From Prosthecobacter sp. (GTDB lineage Bacteria; Verrucomicrobiota; Verrucomicrobiia; Verrucomicrobiales; Verrucomicrobiaceae), in contig JAIPJY010000012.1 of the NCBI GenBank assembly GCA_021733925.1, positions 62,001 through 126,000 of the forward strand: DNA of 64,000 nucleotides. Reading direction: 5' to 3'. A model generated the notes under the pieces. That model ran no database searches. It was not told where the DNA came from and worked only from the letters and a program-made list of their open reading frames with translations. Shown in pieces: positions 44,994-53,610 of the stretch. Positions within the stretch are counted from its first letter, which is position 1, and every line of letters begins with the position of its first letter. Made by a program: the position numbers and the translations under genes.

Positions 44994-45728
44994 TTAGCGC
45001 CTTGCCACCACAAACGAACTCATCACCAGGCCGATGATCACCCCCACGGCACCGATGAGCCAGAAGTTCGTCGGCGTGTCGGCCACATCGGCCCGCACAT
45101 ACATGCTGAACAGGCCCGTCAGCGCCGTGAGCGGCAGAAACAGCGCGGCCATCACATTCAGGCGGTGCGAGGTGTTCGCCATGATTTGTGCGCTTTGCGC
45201 CTGAGCCTCGGCTTGTTTCGCAACAGTGAAGTTCAGGCCGAATTGCGCGTCCTGCAGCAGCAGTTCGGCAGTGCGCTCGATACTCGCCGCCTGATCTCGC
45301 AGATTGATCAAATCGCGGTCCGCTTTGATGAATTCACGCGCCTGCTGCAACGCACGATGCATGCCACGTGAACTGCGCAGCACAGGAGCGATGGCTTCGA
45401 GCACCTTGTGATACTCGACGGCGGTTTGTGCCGCGTGCTCCGCCTTGTCCAGTTCATCCAGCCGTGCCACATAGGATGTCTGATGATTTTGCAGCGCGAG
45501 ACTGCCGCCATTGTCAGGGCTGGATTTCCAGGTACCATCCGGCATCCGCCAAAACAACGCGGGCCGTCTTTCCACATCATCAGGTCCGGGAAGCTGGTGG
45601 AGAATGATGAGCAGGTGCCCCTCCTCAAAGATCGCACGCTGCGTACCCGCCTCGCGCCCCACCCGGTTGCGAATGGCCTCCGGGATGGCGGTCCAAAGTT
45701 TCGGAATGATTTGTATGTCTGGTTTCAT
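44994..45728 (-). CDS. CorA-like membrane protein (divergent magnesium-transporter fold)
   Basis: A 244-residue protein. The N-terminal half (1-90) is soluble; residues 90-180 form a long helical stretch rich in Ala, Gln and Glu (coiled coil). Two C-terminal hydrophobic helices (about 191-212 and 222-240) are separated by a short loop. The end of the first helix reads LTGLFSMYV, in the position of the GMN loop of CorA, but with SMY instead of GMN. Thus the overall plan is CorA-like, while the ion-selecting motif is altered, so ion specificity is uncertain. Its divergent neighbour begins at 45891. Confidence 0.72.
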   Translation of the reverse strand: MKPDIQIIPKLWTAIPEAIRNRVGREAGTQRAIFEEGHLLIILHQLPGPDDVERRPALFWRMPDGTWKSSPDNGGSLALQNHQTSYVARLDELDKAEHAAQTAVEYHKVLEAIAPVLRSSRGMHRALQQAREFIKADRDLINLRDQAASIERTAELLLQDAQFGLNFTVAKQAEAQAQSAQIMANTSHRLNVMAALFLPLTALTGLFSMYVRADVADTPTNFWLIGAVGVIIGLVMSSFVVARR

Positions 45729-45890
45729 GATTGGAAATGGATTTCATTCCCGCCGCCATGAGAGCAGAAACCCGAGAGACGGGCGATTGGAAAATGCGTG
45801 GGCGTTTGTCAGTGACCGGGAGATCTGGCGAGATTCCATTCTGTCCCACAAATTTGACAATCTTGAGGGGCAGCTCACCGTTCGTCCATC

Positions 45891-46097
45891 ATGGAAAAAG
45901 GTATCTATGTTCGAATCGCTGACGAACTGCGTTGTGGTTGCGCTCATGAGAAGAACCTCAAATGGGCATTGCTCAGGAGGCAATTGAGTGCAGGCGCCGA
46001 AGCGACTGAGTCGGAATTTGTGACTCTTGATGCGGAATCTTTGCTCGCAGCAGCAAAGAAACGCAAAAAACCGAAATTGCCTGATTCCATTCTGTGA
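45891..46097 (+). CDS. Small hypothetical protein, 68 aa
   Basis: A 68-residue frame starting at ATG 45891 and ending 14 bases before the next gene. The Lys/Ala-rich C-terminus (SLLAAAKKRKKPKLPD) and the LRRQLSAGAEATESEFVTLD segment recall small antitoxin-like or DNA-binding partner proteins, but I recognise no family. The gene could be real as the first member of a three-gene unit ending in an HNH nuclease, or it could be spurious. Confidence 0.4.
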   Translation: MEKGIYVRIADELRCGCAHEKNLKWALLRRQLSAGAEATESEFVTLDAESLLAAAKKRKKPKLPDSIL

Positions 46098-46111
46098 AGT
46101 AACTTGCCCGC

Positions 46112-46375
46112 ATGATCACCGACATTCCGAGTCTCGAAAGGATGCTTGATCCGTTGAGCCGCAGTCTCAACGCCGCCGCCGCCCATGCCTTGGTGGACTT
46201 GAAGGCCGATGAGCAACTGGCTGACGAACTGGACCGCCTCGCCGCCAAAGAAAGTGCCGACAACATCACTGAAGAAGAGCGCCGCCGCTACGAAACCTAT
46301 GTAAGCGCAGCAAGCATCCTTTCGGTGCTTCAGGCCAAGGCACGTCTTTTTCTGCGAGATCAAGCGTCGGCATGA
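46112..46375 (+). CDS. Small helical partner protein of an HNH nuclease, 87 aa
   Basis: An 87-residue predicted all-helical protein (LERMLDPLSRSLNAAAAHAL; AKESADNITEEERRRYETYV). No signal peptide or membrane segment is seen. Its stop overlaps the ATG of the HNH gene by 4 bases (ATGA at 46372-46375), so translation is coupled. Genes of this size and helical character often precede single-domain HNH genes in cyanobacteria and PVC bacteria. The partner could be an immunity-like or DNA-binding subunit, but that is only inferred. Confidence 0.65.
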   Translation: MITDIPSLERMLDPLSRSLNAAAAHALVDLKADEQLADELDRLAAKESADNITEEERRRYETYVSAASILSVLQAKARLFLRDQASA

Positions 46376-46776
46376 TGGAAGAAACCATCCGTCAGACGGT
46401 ACGTCTCCGAGCCAGAGACCGCTGTGAATACTGTCTGCTTCGACAGGAGCACGAGCCGACGTGTCCACTGCACATAGATCATATCATTGCCATCAAACAT
46501 CAGGGAACAGGCACGCTGGAAAATCTTGCGTTGGCCTGTGGCGTCTGCAACCGGGCCAAAGGCACCAATGTGGCGGGCATAGATCCCGACTCGGGCGAAC
46601 TGACCCGGCTCTACCATCCTCGCAAGGATGTCTGGGATGAGCATTTCCTGCGTGATGGGGCTTTGATTTTGGGACGCACGGCCATCGGGAGAACCACTGT
46701 TTGGGTTCTGCAAATGAACATCGCGCCACGCGTCGAGTTGAGGACGCTCCTGCAGAAACTCGGTGAGCTGGATTAA
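46372..46776 (+). CDS. HNH endonuclease domain protein
   Basis: A 134-residue protein. The HNH core runs from about residue 12 to 62: CEYCLLRQ (first zinc CxxC), HIDHIIAIKHQGTGTLENLA (catalytic His and the Asn of the loop) and CGVCNRAKGTNV (second CxxC, conserved Asn/Lys). The rest (LYHPRKDVWDEHFLRDGALI) is a C-terminal extension common in stand-alone HNH proteins. These enzymes nick or cut DNA, and stand-alone copies are found in phages, mobile elements and defence loci. Start could be 46372 or 46375. Confidence 0.9.
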   Translation: MMEETIRQTVRLRARDRCEYCLLRQEHEPTCPLHIDHIIAIKHQGTGTLENLALACGVCNRAKGTNVAGIDPDSGELTRLYHPRKDVWDEHFLRDGALILGRTAIGRTTVWVLQMNIAPRVELRTLLQKLGELD

Positions 46777-46825
46777 CCACAAATCTTGCCCGCATGCGAA
46801 TCACGGCCTAGCTTCCCTGCCCATC

Positions 46826-49132
46826 ATGTCCCACGCCGTCCTCAGTCTCCTCAAAGAAAGCCGTCACCCCATGCGCATCGACCTCATCGGGGTCGCAGGC
46901 TCCGGCATGAGCGGGCTGGCGTTGCTGCTGCTGGGACTCGGGCACAAAGTGAGCGGTTCAGACAAGGCGACGACCTTGGAGACAGACCGGCTGCAAAAGC
47001 TCGGCTTGCAGTTCTTCCACGGCCACACGGAGAAAGAGGTCGAGGACTGCGACATGGTCATCTACTCAAGTGCCATCAAGCCGGGCAACGTGGCCTATGA
47101 ATCGGCCTTCAAGCAGGGCATTCCACTCGTCCGCCGTGCAGAAGCGCTGGCCGCTGTGATGGCGAACAAGAAAGGCGTCGTCGTCTGCGGCACGCATGGC
47201 AAGACCACCACCTCCGCACTCACCGCACACGTTCTGCGTCAGGGCGGCCTCAAGCCCAGTCACTACGTCGGCGCGGAAATTCCGATCCTCGGTTCCAATG
47301 CGCACTGGGACACCGAAGGCGAGCTCTTCGTGGCCGAGGGCGATGAAAGCGACGGCACCCTGGTCAACTTCCATCCTGAGCACGCCATTGTGCTGAACAT
47401 CGAGCCCGAGCATCTCGACTTCTACGACGGCATCGAAGCCATCAAGACCGTCTTCCGCCAGGTCCTCAGCCAGACACGCACCCACTGGGTGTATTGCGCT
47501 GAAGACCCCGTCGCCAGCGAAGTCTGTGCCGGGTCACAAGGCGTCAGCTACGGCTGGAGCCGCGACCACGATTTCTCGGCCAACATCCTCTCGATGAAGC
47601 CGGATCATTCCGAGTTCGAAGTGTATCAAAAGAACCAACTGCTCGGCACAGCCACGCTTGGCATTCCCGGCAAACACAATGTCAGCAACGCCCTCGCGGC
47701 CATTGCACTCGCCACCCGCTGCGGCGTCGCGTTTGAGGCCATCCAGCATGCCTTGCGCACCTTCCGCGGTGCAAAACGCCGGTTTGAAATCCGTCACAGC
47801 GGCGAGCGCTTCACCGTCGTGGACGACTACGGCCATCACCCGAGCGAAATCGCCGCCACCCTGGCCACCGCGAAAGGCCTGAACGCGAAACGCATTGTGT
47901 GCCTCTTCCAGCCACATCGCTACAGCCGCACGCAGCTCTTGAAAAAGGAGTTCGGCGCAAGCTTTGACGCCGTGGACGAGCTGTTCGTGACCGACGTCTA
48001 TCCAGCCAGCGAAAAGCCGCTCCCCGGCGTCAGCGGCGAGACCATTCTCGAAGAGGTGCGGCTGCAAAACGATCACACCAAGACCGGCAGCACTCCCACC
48101 ATGCCCATCGCTCGCGACAAGGTGGGCAACGCCCTCCGCCCCGGCGATCTGCTCATCACCCTCGGTGCAGGCAATGTGCACGAAGTCGGCCGCTGCATCG
48201 CCCGTGACCTGCCCGTGCTCGAAAAACTCTGCGCCATCCTTGATGCCAACGGCGGTGGTGTAGCAAAGCTCTATGAGCCCATGAGCCGCCACACCACCTG
48301 GCTCATCGGCGGCCCCGCGCAGTACTGGATCGAACCGCGCAATGAAGCGTCCTTTGCTGAAGTCGTGCGCTACCTGCGCTCCGCATCGATTCCCATCCGC
48401 GTCATTGGCCGTGGCTCCAACCTGCTGGTCAAAGACGGCGGCATTCGCGGCGCGGTGATTCACACGAAAGGCGACTTTGAAAATGTGACGGTGAACGGTG
48501 ATTCGATCACCGCCGGAGCCGGAGCACGGCTCAAAAAAATCGCCAGTGCAGCCCGCAATGCCGGCCTTGGCGGCTTTGAATGGATGGAAGGCATCCCCGG
48601 CAATCTCGGCGGTGCCATCCGCATGAACGCCGGAGCGATGGGTAGCGAAACCTTCGATCAAATCGTCAGCGTGCGCTTCATCGACACAGACGGCAGCATC
48701 AAAGAAAAGCCGCTGGCCGAAATCACGCACCACTACCGCAGCGCGCCCGAATTTGAAGAGCGCTACGTCGTTTCTGCTGTGTTCAAAGGCACCCCTGCCC
48801 CGCAGGCCGAGATCGACACCAAGCTCGCCGCCTCCCATCAAAAACGCCGTACGTCCCAGCCCGTCGGAGCCAGCGCCGGCTGCACCTTCAAGAACCCTGA
48901 AGTCTGCGGTGCAGGCAAACTGATCGACGACCTCACCCTCAAAGGCCGCACGGCTGGCAAGGCCATCGTCAGCGACATCCACGCCAACTTCATCGTCAAC
49001 CAAGGCGGTGCCACCGCCCGCGAAGTCCTCGACCTCGTGGCCCAGATCAAAGACACCGCCTTGCACGAGCGCGGCGTGACACTGGAGATGGAAGTGAAAG
49101 TCATCGGCGAGGACCAAGCGCTGCCGTTGTGA
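46826..49132 (+). CDS. murC-murB: MurC-MurB fusion: UDP-N-acetylmuramate-L-alanine ligase / UDP-N-acetylenolpyruvoylglucosamine reductase
   Basis: A 768-residue cytoplasmic enzyme for peptidoglycan precursors. Residues 16-470 are MurC: GVAGSGMSGLA near 20-30, ATP site GTHGKTTTSAL near 121-131, YGHHPSEIAATL near 335-346 and QPHRYSR near 361-367. Residues 485-768 are MurB: RVIGRGSNLLVKDGG (FAD binding), WMEGIPGNLGGAIRMNAGAMG near 588-608 and GCTFKNP near 685-691. The proton-donor position that is Ser229 in E. coli MurB is a Cys here (residue 686). The combined enzyme reduces enolpyruvyl-UDP-GlcNAc and then ligates L-Ala. A MurB/C fusion is known from Verrucomicrobium spinosum. I chose the ATG at 46826; 46871 is the alternative. 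Confidence 0.95.
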   Translation: MSHAVLSLLKESRHPMRIDLIGVAGSGMSGLALLLLGLGHKVSGSDKATTLETDRLQKLGLQFFHGHTEKEVEDCDMVIYSSAIKPGNVAYESAFKQGIPLVRRAEALAAVMANKKGVVVCGTHGKTTTSALTAHVLRQGGLKPSHYVGAEIPILGSNAHWDTEGELFVAEGDESDGTLVNFHPEHAIVLNIEPEHLDFYDGIEAIKTVFRQVLSQTRTHWVYCAEDPVASEVCAGSQGVSYGWSRDHDFSANILSMKPDHSEFEVYQKNQLLGTATLGIPGKHNVSNALAAIALATRCGVAFEAIQHALRTFRGAKRRFEIRHSGERFTVVDDYGHHPSEIAATLATAKGLNAKRIVCLFQPHRYSRTQLLKKEFGASFDAVDELFVTDVYPASEKPLPGVSGETILEEVRLQNDHTKTGSTPTMPIARDKVGNALRPGDLLITLGAGNVHEVGRCIARDLPVLEKLCAILDANGGGVAKLYEPMSRHTTWLIGGPAQYWIEPRNEASFAEVVRYLRSASIPIRVIGRGSNLLVKDGGIRGAVIHTKGDFENVTVNGDSITAGAGARLKKIASAARNAGLGGFEWMEGIPGNLGGAIRMNAGAMGSETFDQIVSVRFIDTDGSIKEKPLAEITHHYRSAPEFEERYVVSAVFKGTPAPQAEIDTKLAASHQKRRTSQPVGASAGCTFKNPEVCGAGKLIDDLTLKGRTAGKAIVSDIHANFIVNQGGATAREVLDLVAQIKDTALHERGVTLEMEVKVIGEDQALPL

Positions 49133-49137
49133 CAAAC

Positions 49138-49160
49138 GTCTGACAACTCAGACATTTTTT
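49138..49160 (+). terminator. Rho-independent terminator after murC-murB
   Basis: GTCTGA (49138-49143) pairs with TCAGAC (49148-49153) around the loop CAAC, followed by ATTTTTT. It lies directly after the stop at 49132. The stem is short, but the T-tract is good. Confidence 0.75.
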
Positions 49161-49228
49161 CAGTGTCCAACTTTGGAGAACAGGTGTTCATTTTCAGCTT
49201 GTTCCGTCTTTTGGGCGGTCTTTTTTGC

Positions 49229-51145
49229 ATGCAAAAACTCGCTCTCATTCTCTTCCTCCTTGGCCTGTTCGTGACCGGATTGCTCGGCACGGAAACACGC
49301 CTGCTTTTCTTCTGGCCAGGGTGTCTGCTGCTCGGGCTGGCAGGCTTGAGCGCCGTGCTGCGCTGGAAGCTGCGCGTGAGTTTTCAGCCGAGTGACTGGT
49401 GTTTGCTCACGGTTCTGACGCTGGCAAGCTACGTGGGCTGGCGGGCCTGGGCGTCGCCCGTGGAAGTGTATGCGCGTGAGGACGCGGCCGTGCTGCTGGC
49501 GGGTTTCGTGGCCTACTTATTGACCGTGACAGCCGTCAGTGACTCGAAATGGCGGCTGGGCATCGTGTGCGTGCTTCTGGTGCTGGCGGCGGGAAATCTG
49601 ACCGCCGGCTGGCTGAATTTCAAAGGGCGCTGGGATTTCCATCTGGTGCCGGGTTTCTCACGTTCCTTTCCGCCGGGACGCATCGGCGGCTTCTTCAACA
49701 ATCCCAATCATCTCGCGGCGTTTCTGTCCTTCACGGCCTTCCTGTCGGCAGGTGTGATGCTCTTTGCGCGCATTCACATCGCCTCACGGCTGCTGCTGGG
49801 CTTCGGCATTTTGTCGATGCTCGCGGGTGTGGCGCTCACAGCCAGCCGGGCGGCGATGCTGGGTATTGCCGTCGGTGGCGTGGGGTTTGTGCTGCTGACG
49901 CTGTGGATCGTTTGGAGCACCAAGCGCTCGCTGTTCAAATGGCTCGTCATCGCCCTGCTCCTGGTGGGTGGCGCTGCGGGCGGTGCACTCTACAAGGTGA
50001 ACGAAGACTCCCTGCTCCGGCGGCAGCTGACGAGCCCGCTGGGCGAGGACATGCGCGTGCACATCTGGCGCGCCGCGCTGGCACAGAATGCAGACTCACC
50101 GTGGATCGGTGTGGGATCACGCATGTTTTACGAAGGCAGCATCACGCATCGGGATCCGGAGTCTTCGCCCTACATGGGAGATGCGCTCTTCGCCCACAAT
50201 GAATACCTGCAGACCCTGGCGGATTACGGCTGGGCCGGGCTGGCTCTGGTGCTGCTGGTCGTGCTGGCACACCTCATGAATGGCCTGCGTTTCCTGCGCT
50301 GGTTCACGGCGGAGAAGTTTCCAGCCACCGGCATGCTCGGCAGCAATGCACTGGCGCTCACCCTCGGCGGCATCGCCGCACTGGTGGCTACGCTGGTGCA
50401 GGCGGTGTTTGAATTTCAAGGCCACATCCCGATCACAGCGGTCGTCGGCGCCATCCTCCTCGGCCTGCTCGCCAATCCGGGCATCGAGAGCGAGGCCTTC
50501 AAAACCCGCCGCATCTGGGGTCTGCGCTTCCTCATGAAAATCGCCATGCTGGCGGCATCCGCCGCGCTGCTGGGGGCCGCAGCGATCTTTGGCACCGCCG
50601 ATGGATACGCGGGCTATGCACGACTCCAAAACAGCCGCGGTGAAACCGGGCAAGCGCTGGCTCATTTCGCACGCGCCACACTCATGGACCCACGCAACGC
50701 CGTGCTGGCCTATCAGCACGGGGTGGCCTTGATGGACTCGGTCAATTCAAAAATGACCAAGGATGCCTACCTCCGCACGGTGGACGCCTCGCTGAAAGAA
50801 CTCACCCGTGCGACGGCCCTGAATCCCCACAATTACCTCTACCAGCTCGCGCTGGCGGATGCTCTGGATGCCGCAGGCAAGAATGACGCAGCGTTTCAGG
50901 CCATCCAGCGGGCCCTGACCCTTGCCCCGCTCTATGAAGAGCCCCGCCTGGCCCTGGGCATGCACTATCACCGCCTGAAACAATACCAGGAGGCTGAATT
51001 GGCCTACCTCTGGGCCGGAAAGGCGCACGTCAAGAACCCTGAAGGCACCGCCAACTGGCTGGACACTTACCGTGAACTCCTGCGTCAAACCGCTCTGGAG
51101 GCCGAGCAGGCACGGGCCGCCCTGATCCAGCAGCAAGGACGCTGA
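49229..51145 (+). CDS. O-antigen ligase/Wzy-like membrane protein with C-terminal TPRs
   Basis: A 638-residue protein. About ten to twelve hydrophobic helices fill residues 1-450. The Wzy_C/O-antigen-ligase landmark GGFFNNPNHLAAFLSF lies near 152-167, TASRAAMLGIAVGG near 206-219, and the periplasmic loop RVHIWRAALAQNADSPWIGVG near 272-292 with AHNEYLQTLADYGWAGL near 319-335. Residues 470-638 are soluble TPR-like helices (FARATLMDPRNAVLAYQ; YEEPRLALGMHYHRLKQYQE). Such proteins join or polymerise polysaccharide at the outer face of the inner membrane. I chose the ATG at 49229; the GTG at 49163 would overlap the terminator. Confidence 0.88.
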   Translation: MQKLALILFLLGLFVTGLLGTETRLLFFWPGCLLLGLAGLSAVLRWKLRVSFQPSDWCLLTVLTLASYVGWRAWASPVEVYAREDAAVLLAGFVAYLLTVTAVSDSKWRLGIVCVLLVLAAGNLTAGWLNFKGRWDFHLVPGFSRSFPPGRIGGFFNNPNHLAAFLSFTAFLSAGVMLFARIHIASRLLLGFGILSMLAGVALTASRAAMLGIAVGGVGFVLLTLWIVWSTKRSLFKWLVIALLLVGGAAGGALYKVNEDSLLRRQLTSPLGEDMRVHIWRAALAQNADSPWIGVGSRMFYEGSITHRDPESSPYMGDALFAHNEYLQTLADYGWAGLALVLLVVLAHLMNGLRFLRWFTAEKFPATGMLGSNALALTLGGIAALVATLVQAVFEFQGHIPITAVVGAILLGLLANPGIESEAFKTRRIWGLRFLMKIAMLAASAALLGAAAIFGTADGYAGYARLQNSRGETGQALAHFARATLMDPRNAVLAYQHGVALMDSVNSKMTKDAYLRTVDASLKELTRATALNPHNYLYQLALADALDAAGKNDAAFQAIQRALTLAPLYEEPRLALGMHYHRLKQYQEAELAYLWAGKAHVKNPEGTANWLDTYRELLRQTALEAEQARAALIQQQGR

Positions 51146-51192
51146 GATGTGCATTTGCCCTCGCGCCGATTTCCGCTACTGTCGCGCCCCTC

Positions 51193-51789
51193 ATGGCACT
51201 CGCAAAAATCACCCAAGTTACCGGCTGCGGCGTTTACGTTCCTGGCTCGGACATCGACACTGACCGCATCATCCCGGCACGCTTCATGAAATGCGTGACG
51301 TTTGACGGACTCGGCGAATTCGCCTTCTACGACGTGCGTTTCGACAAAGACGGCAAGCCCACCGGCCACCCGCTTGACGATCCACGCTTCAAAAGCGCGA
51401 ACATCCTTCTCTCCGGCACCAACTTCGGCTGCGGCAGTTCCCGTGAGCACGCCCCCCAGGCCCTGTATCGCTTCGGCATCCGTGCCGTGATCGCCGAGAG
51501 CTTCGCGGAAATCTTTTTCGGCAACTGCACCACGCTGGGCATCCCCTGTGTATGCGCGAGCGCTGCCGACATCCGCGTGCTGGCCAACGAGATCGAGCGC
51601 AACCCGAAGCTCGAAGTCACCATCGACGTCGCTTCCGGCAAGGTGCTCTTTGAGGATCAGGAATTCTCCGTCGCCCTGCCAGGGACTGCGCATGAAGCGC
51701 TGACCACCGGCAAGTGGGACCCCATCGCCGAACTCCTTGAAAACAAGGACGCCGTACATGCCCGCATCACAGCGTTGGGTTTTGCCTGA
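51193..51789 (+). CDS. leuD: 3-isopropylmalate dehydratase small subunit
   Basis: A 198-residue protein of the LeuD/aconitase swivelling-domain family. DIDTDRIIPARFMK is at residues 19-32, and the substrate loop with GTNFGCGSSREHAPQAL at about 75-91, followed by FAEIFFGNCTTLGIP near 104-118. With LeuC it isomerises 2- to 3-isopropylmalate in leucine biosynthesis. The loop sequence favours LeuD over other hydro-lyase small subunits, but the large subunit is not in this window, so homoaconitase-type specificity cannot be excluded. It follows the ligase gene by 47 bases. Confidence 0.93.
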   Translation: MALAKITQVTGCGVYVPGSDIDTDRIIPARFMKCVTFDGLGEFAFYDVRFDKDGKPTGHPLDDPRFKSANILLSGTNFGCGSSREHAPQALYRFGIRAVIAESFAEIFFGNCTTLGIPCVCASAADIRVLANEIERNPKLEVTIDVASGKVLFEDQEFSVALPGTAHEALTTGKWDPIAELLENKDAVHARITALGFA

Positions 51790-51816
51790 GTCAGATCTTT
51801 CTGTAACGCCTGACGC

Positions 51817-53571
51817 ATGGCCGCCACTGAAACAGCCTCGACGGATCATTCATCGCTGATCGTCCGCCTTTCGTCGGCTTTGCGACAGCCTGCCTCGCCG
51901 GACACGATCCACGTGATCGGGCATCGCAATCCCGATACGGACGCGATCTGTTCCGCCATCGGCTACGCGGCTTTTTTGCGTGATGTGCGCGGGATGAAGG
52001 CCGAAGCCGCCTGCTGTGGCGAACTCAGTGTGCGCACCAACTGGGTGCTGCAAACCGCAGGAGTTCCCGGCCCCAAGCTGCTGCTTGATGTCCGGCCCAC
52101 CGCCGCCTCCATCTGCCGCCGCGATGTGTTCACCGCCAGCCCGCACCAGACCTTCCTCTCGGTGTATCGGATGATGATGGATCACAACTTCCGCAGCATT
52201 CCCATCGTCGATGACGAAGGCCGCCTGCTCGGCATGCCGGCCATTCAGGAGCTCGCGCAGCTCTTTCTGCCCGCCCAGACGAATGACAAAACGGACGCCG
52301 CCAATCGTGAAGTCCGCAGCAGCCTGCTGAACATCGTGAATGCGCTCGACGGCATCCTGGGTGGTGCATCCGCCGATCTGGAAACGATTCAGGATTTTGT
52401 GCTCGTCGTCGCTGCATCCAGTTTGGAGACCACGCGTAAACGTACCCAGCAGTTCCCGGCGAACCTCCTTGTGATGATCACCGGCGACCGCCCGGAGATT
52501 CACGAACTGGCAATCGAGATGAATGCGCGCTGCCTCATCATCACCGGCAAGTTCAAAGCGAACTCCAGCATCCTGTCGCGGGCGGCACAGCAGGGCGTCG
52601 CCATCATTTATTCGCCCTACGACACCGCCAGCACCTCGCAGCTGCTGCGCTTCTCACGTCCCATCGGCGAGGCGCTGACACACGAGTTCCTCTCCTTCGG
52701 CTCACGCACACCCCTGCGCGAAATCGTCCCGGCGGCGCAGCATTCCAGCCAGCCGCTGTTTCCCGTGGTCGACGAGGAATCGCACAAGCTCCTGGGCGTC
52801 TTTTCCAAGTCGGATCTCCTCGATCTGCCGCGCATGAAGCTCGTGCTGGTCGATCACAATGAATTTGCCCAGGCCGTGGCCGGTGCCGATGAGGCTGAGA
52901 TCATCGAGGTGATCGATCATCATCGTCTCAGCGGCAATCTGCGCACCAAGGAGCCGATCCGTTTCATCAACGAGCCCGTGGGCAGCACCTCGACCATCGT
53001 GGGCATCATGTATCGCATGCGCGAGGCCGCACCGGACAAGTCCACGGCGATCTGCCTGTGCGCCGGCATCATCTCCGACACCCTGCACCTGACCAGCCCG
53101 ACCACGACGAGCACGGACAAGGAAATCCTCGAATGGCTCAGCGGCATCGGCGGCATCGACAGCGCCCAGTTCGTCAAAGACTTCTTCGCCGCCGGCTCCA
53201 TGCTGCGCGAGCAAACACCGGACCGCGCGCTGGAAAGCGACCGCAAGGTCTTCGAAGAAAACGGCTGGCACATCAGCATCTCCCAGATCGAAGAACTCGG
53301 CCTCGACGAATTCTGGAAACGCGAAGCCGAACTGCAGGGCGCCCTGCAATCCCTCCTGGCGAAGCACAATCTCCACTTCGCCTGCCTCATGGTCACCGAC
53401 ATCACACGCCATCACAGCGTGCTGCTTGTAGCCGGAGATCAGCGCGTCATCGACGCCATCGACTACCCACAGGCCAAAGAGCATGTCTATGACATGGCAG
53501 GCGTCGTAAGCCGGAAGAAACAACTCTTCCCCTACATGAGCCACGTCGTCACGAAGCTGGCGGCTCCGTGA
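51817..53571 (+). CDS. Manganese-dependent inorganic pyrophosphatase with CBS and DRTGG domains
   Basis: A 584-residue family II PPase of the regulatory type. DHH motif 1 is GHRNPDTDAICSAIGY (residues 35-50). An inserted regulatory block follows: CBS near 85-145 (PHQTFLSVYRMMMDHNFRSI), a DRTGG-like domain near 165-265 and the second CBS near 275-345 (PVVDEESHKLLGVFSKSDLL). The catalytic part resumes with VDHNE near 347-351 and VIDHHRLSG near 367-375, and the DHHA2 domain ends with SRKKQLFP near 567-574. CBS domains in these enzymes bind AMP/ATP or diadenosine polyphosphates and tune activity. The enzyme splits PPi and drives biosynthesis forward. Confidence 0.94.
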   Translation: MAATETASTDHSSLIVRLSSALRQPASPDTIHVIGHRNPDTDAICSAIGYAAFLRDVRGMKAEAACCGELSVRTNWVLQTAGVPGPKLLLDVRPTAASICRRDVFTASPHQTFLSVYRMMMDHNFRSIPIVDDEGRLLGMPAIQELAQLFLPAQTNDKTDAANREVRSSLLNIVNALDGILGGASADLETIQDFVLVVAASSLETTRKRTQQFPANLLVMITGDRPEIHELAIEMNARCLIITGKFKANSSILSRAAQQGVAIIYSPYDTASTSQLLRFSRPIGEALTHEFLSFGSRTPLREIVPAAQHSSQPLFPVVDEESHKLLGVFSKSDLLDLPRMKLVLVDHNEFAQAVAGADEAEIIEVIDHHRLSGNLRTKEPIRFINEPVGSTSTIVGIMYRMREAAPDKSTAICLCAGIISDTLHLTSPTTTSTDKEILEWLSGIGGIDSAQFVKDFFAAGSMLREQTPDRALESDRKVFEENGWHISISQIEELGLDEFWKREAELQGALQSLLAKHNLHFACLMVTDITRHHSVLLVAGDQRVIDAIDYPQAKEHVYDMAGVVSRKKQLFPYMSHVVTKLAAP

Positions 53572-53610
53572 GGCAAGATCGAATTTGTCGCGTTCTTTCT
53601 ATAACAAGGC

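Noticed and set aside
47534-49135. 533-codon open frame on the minus strand
   Set aside because: Antisense shadow of the MurC-MurB fusion.
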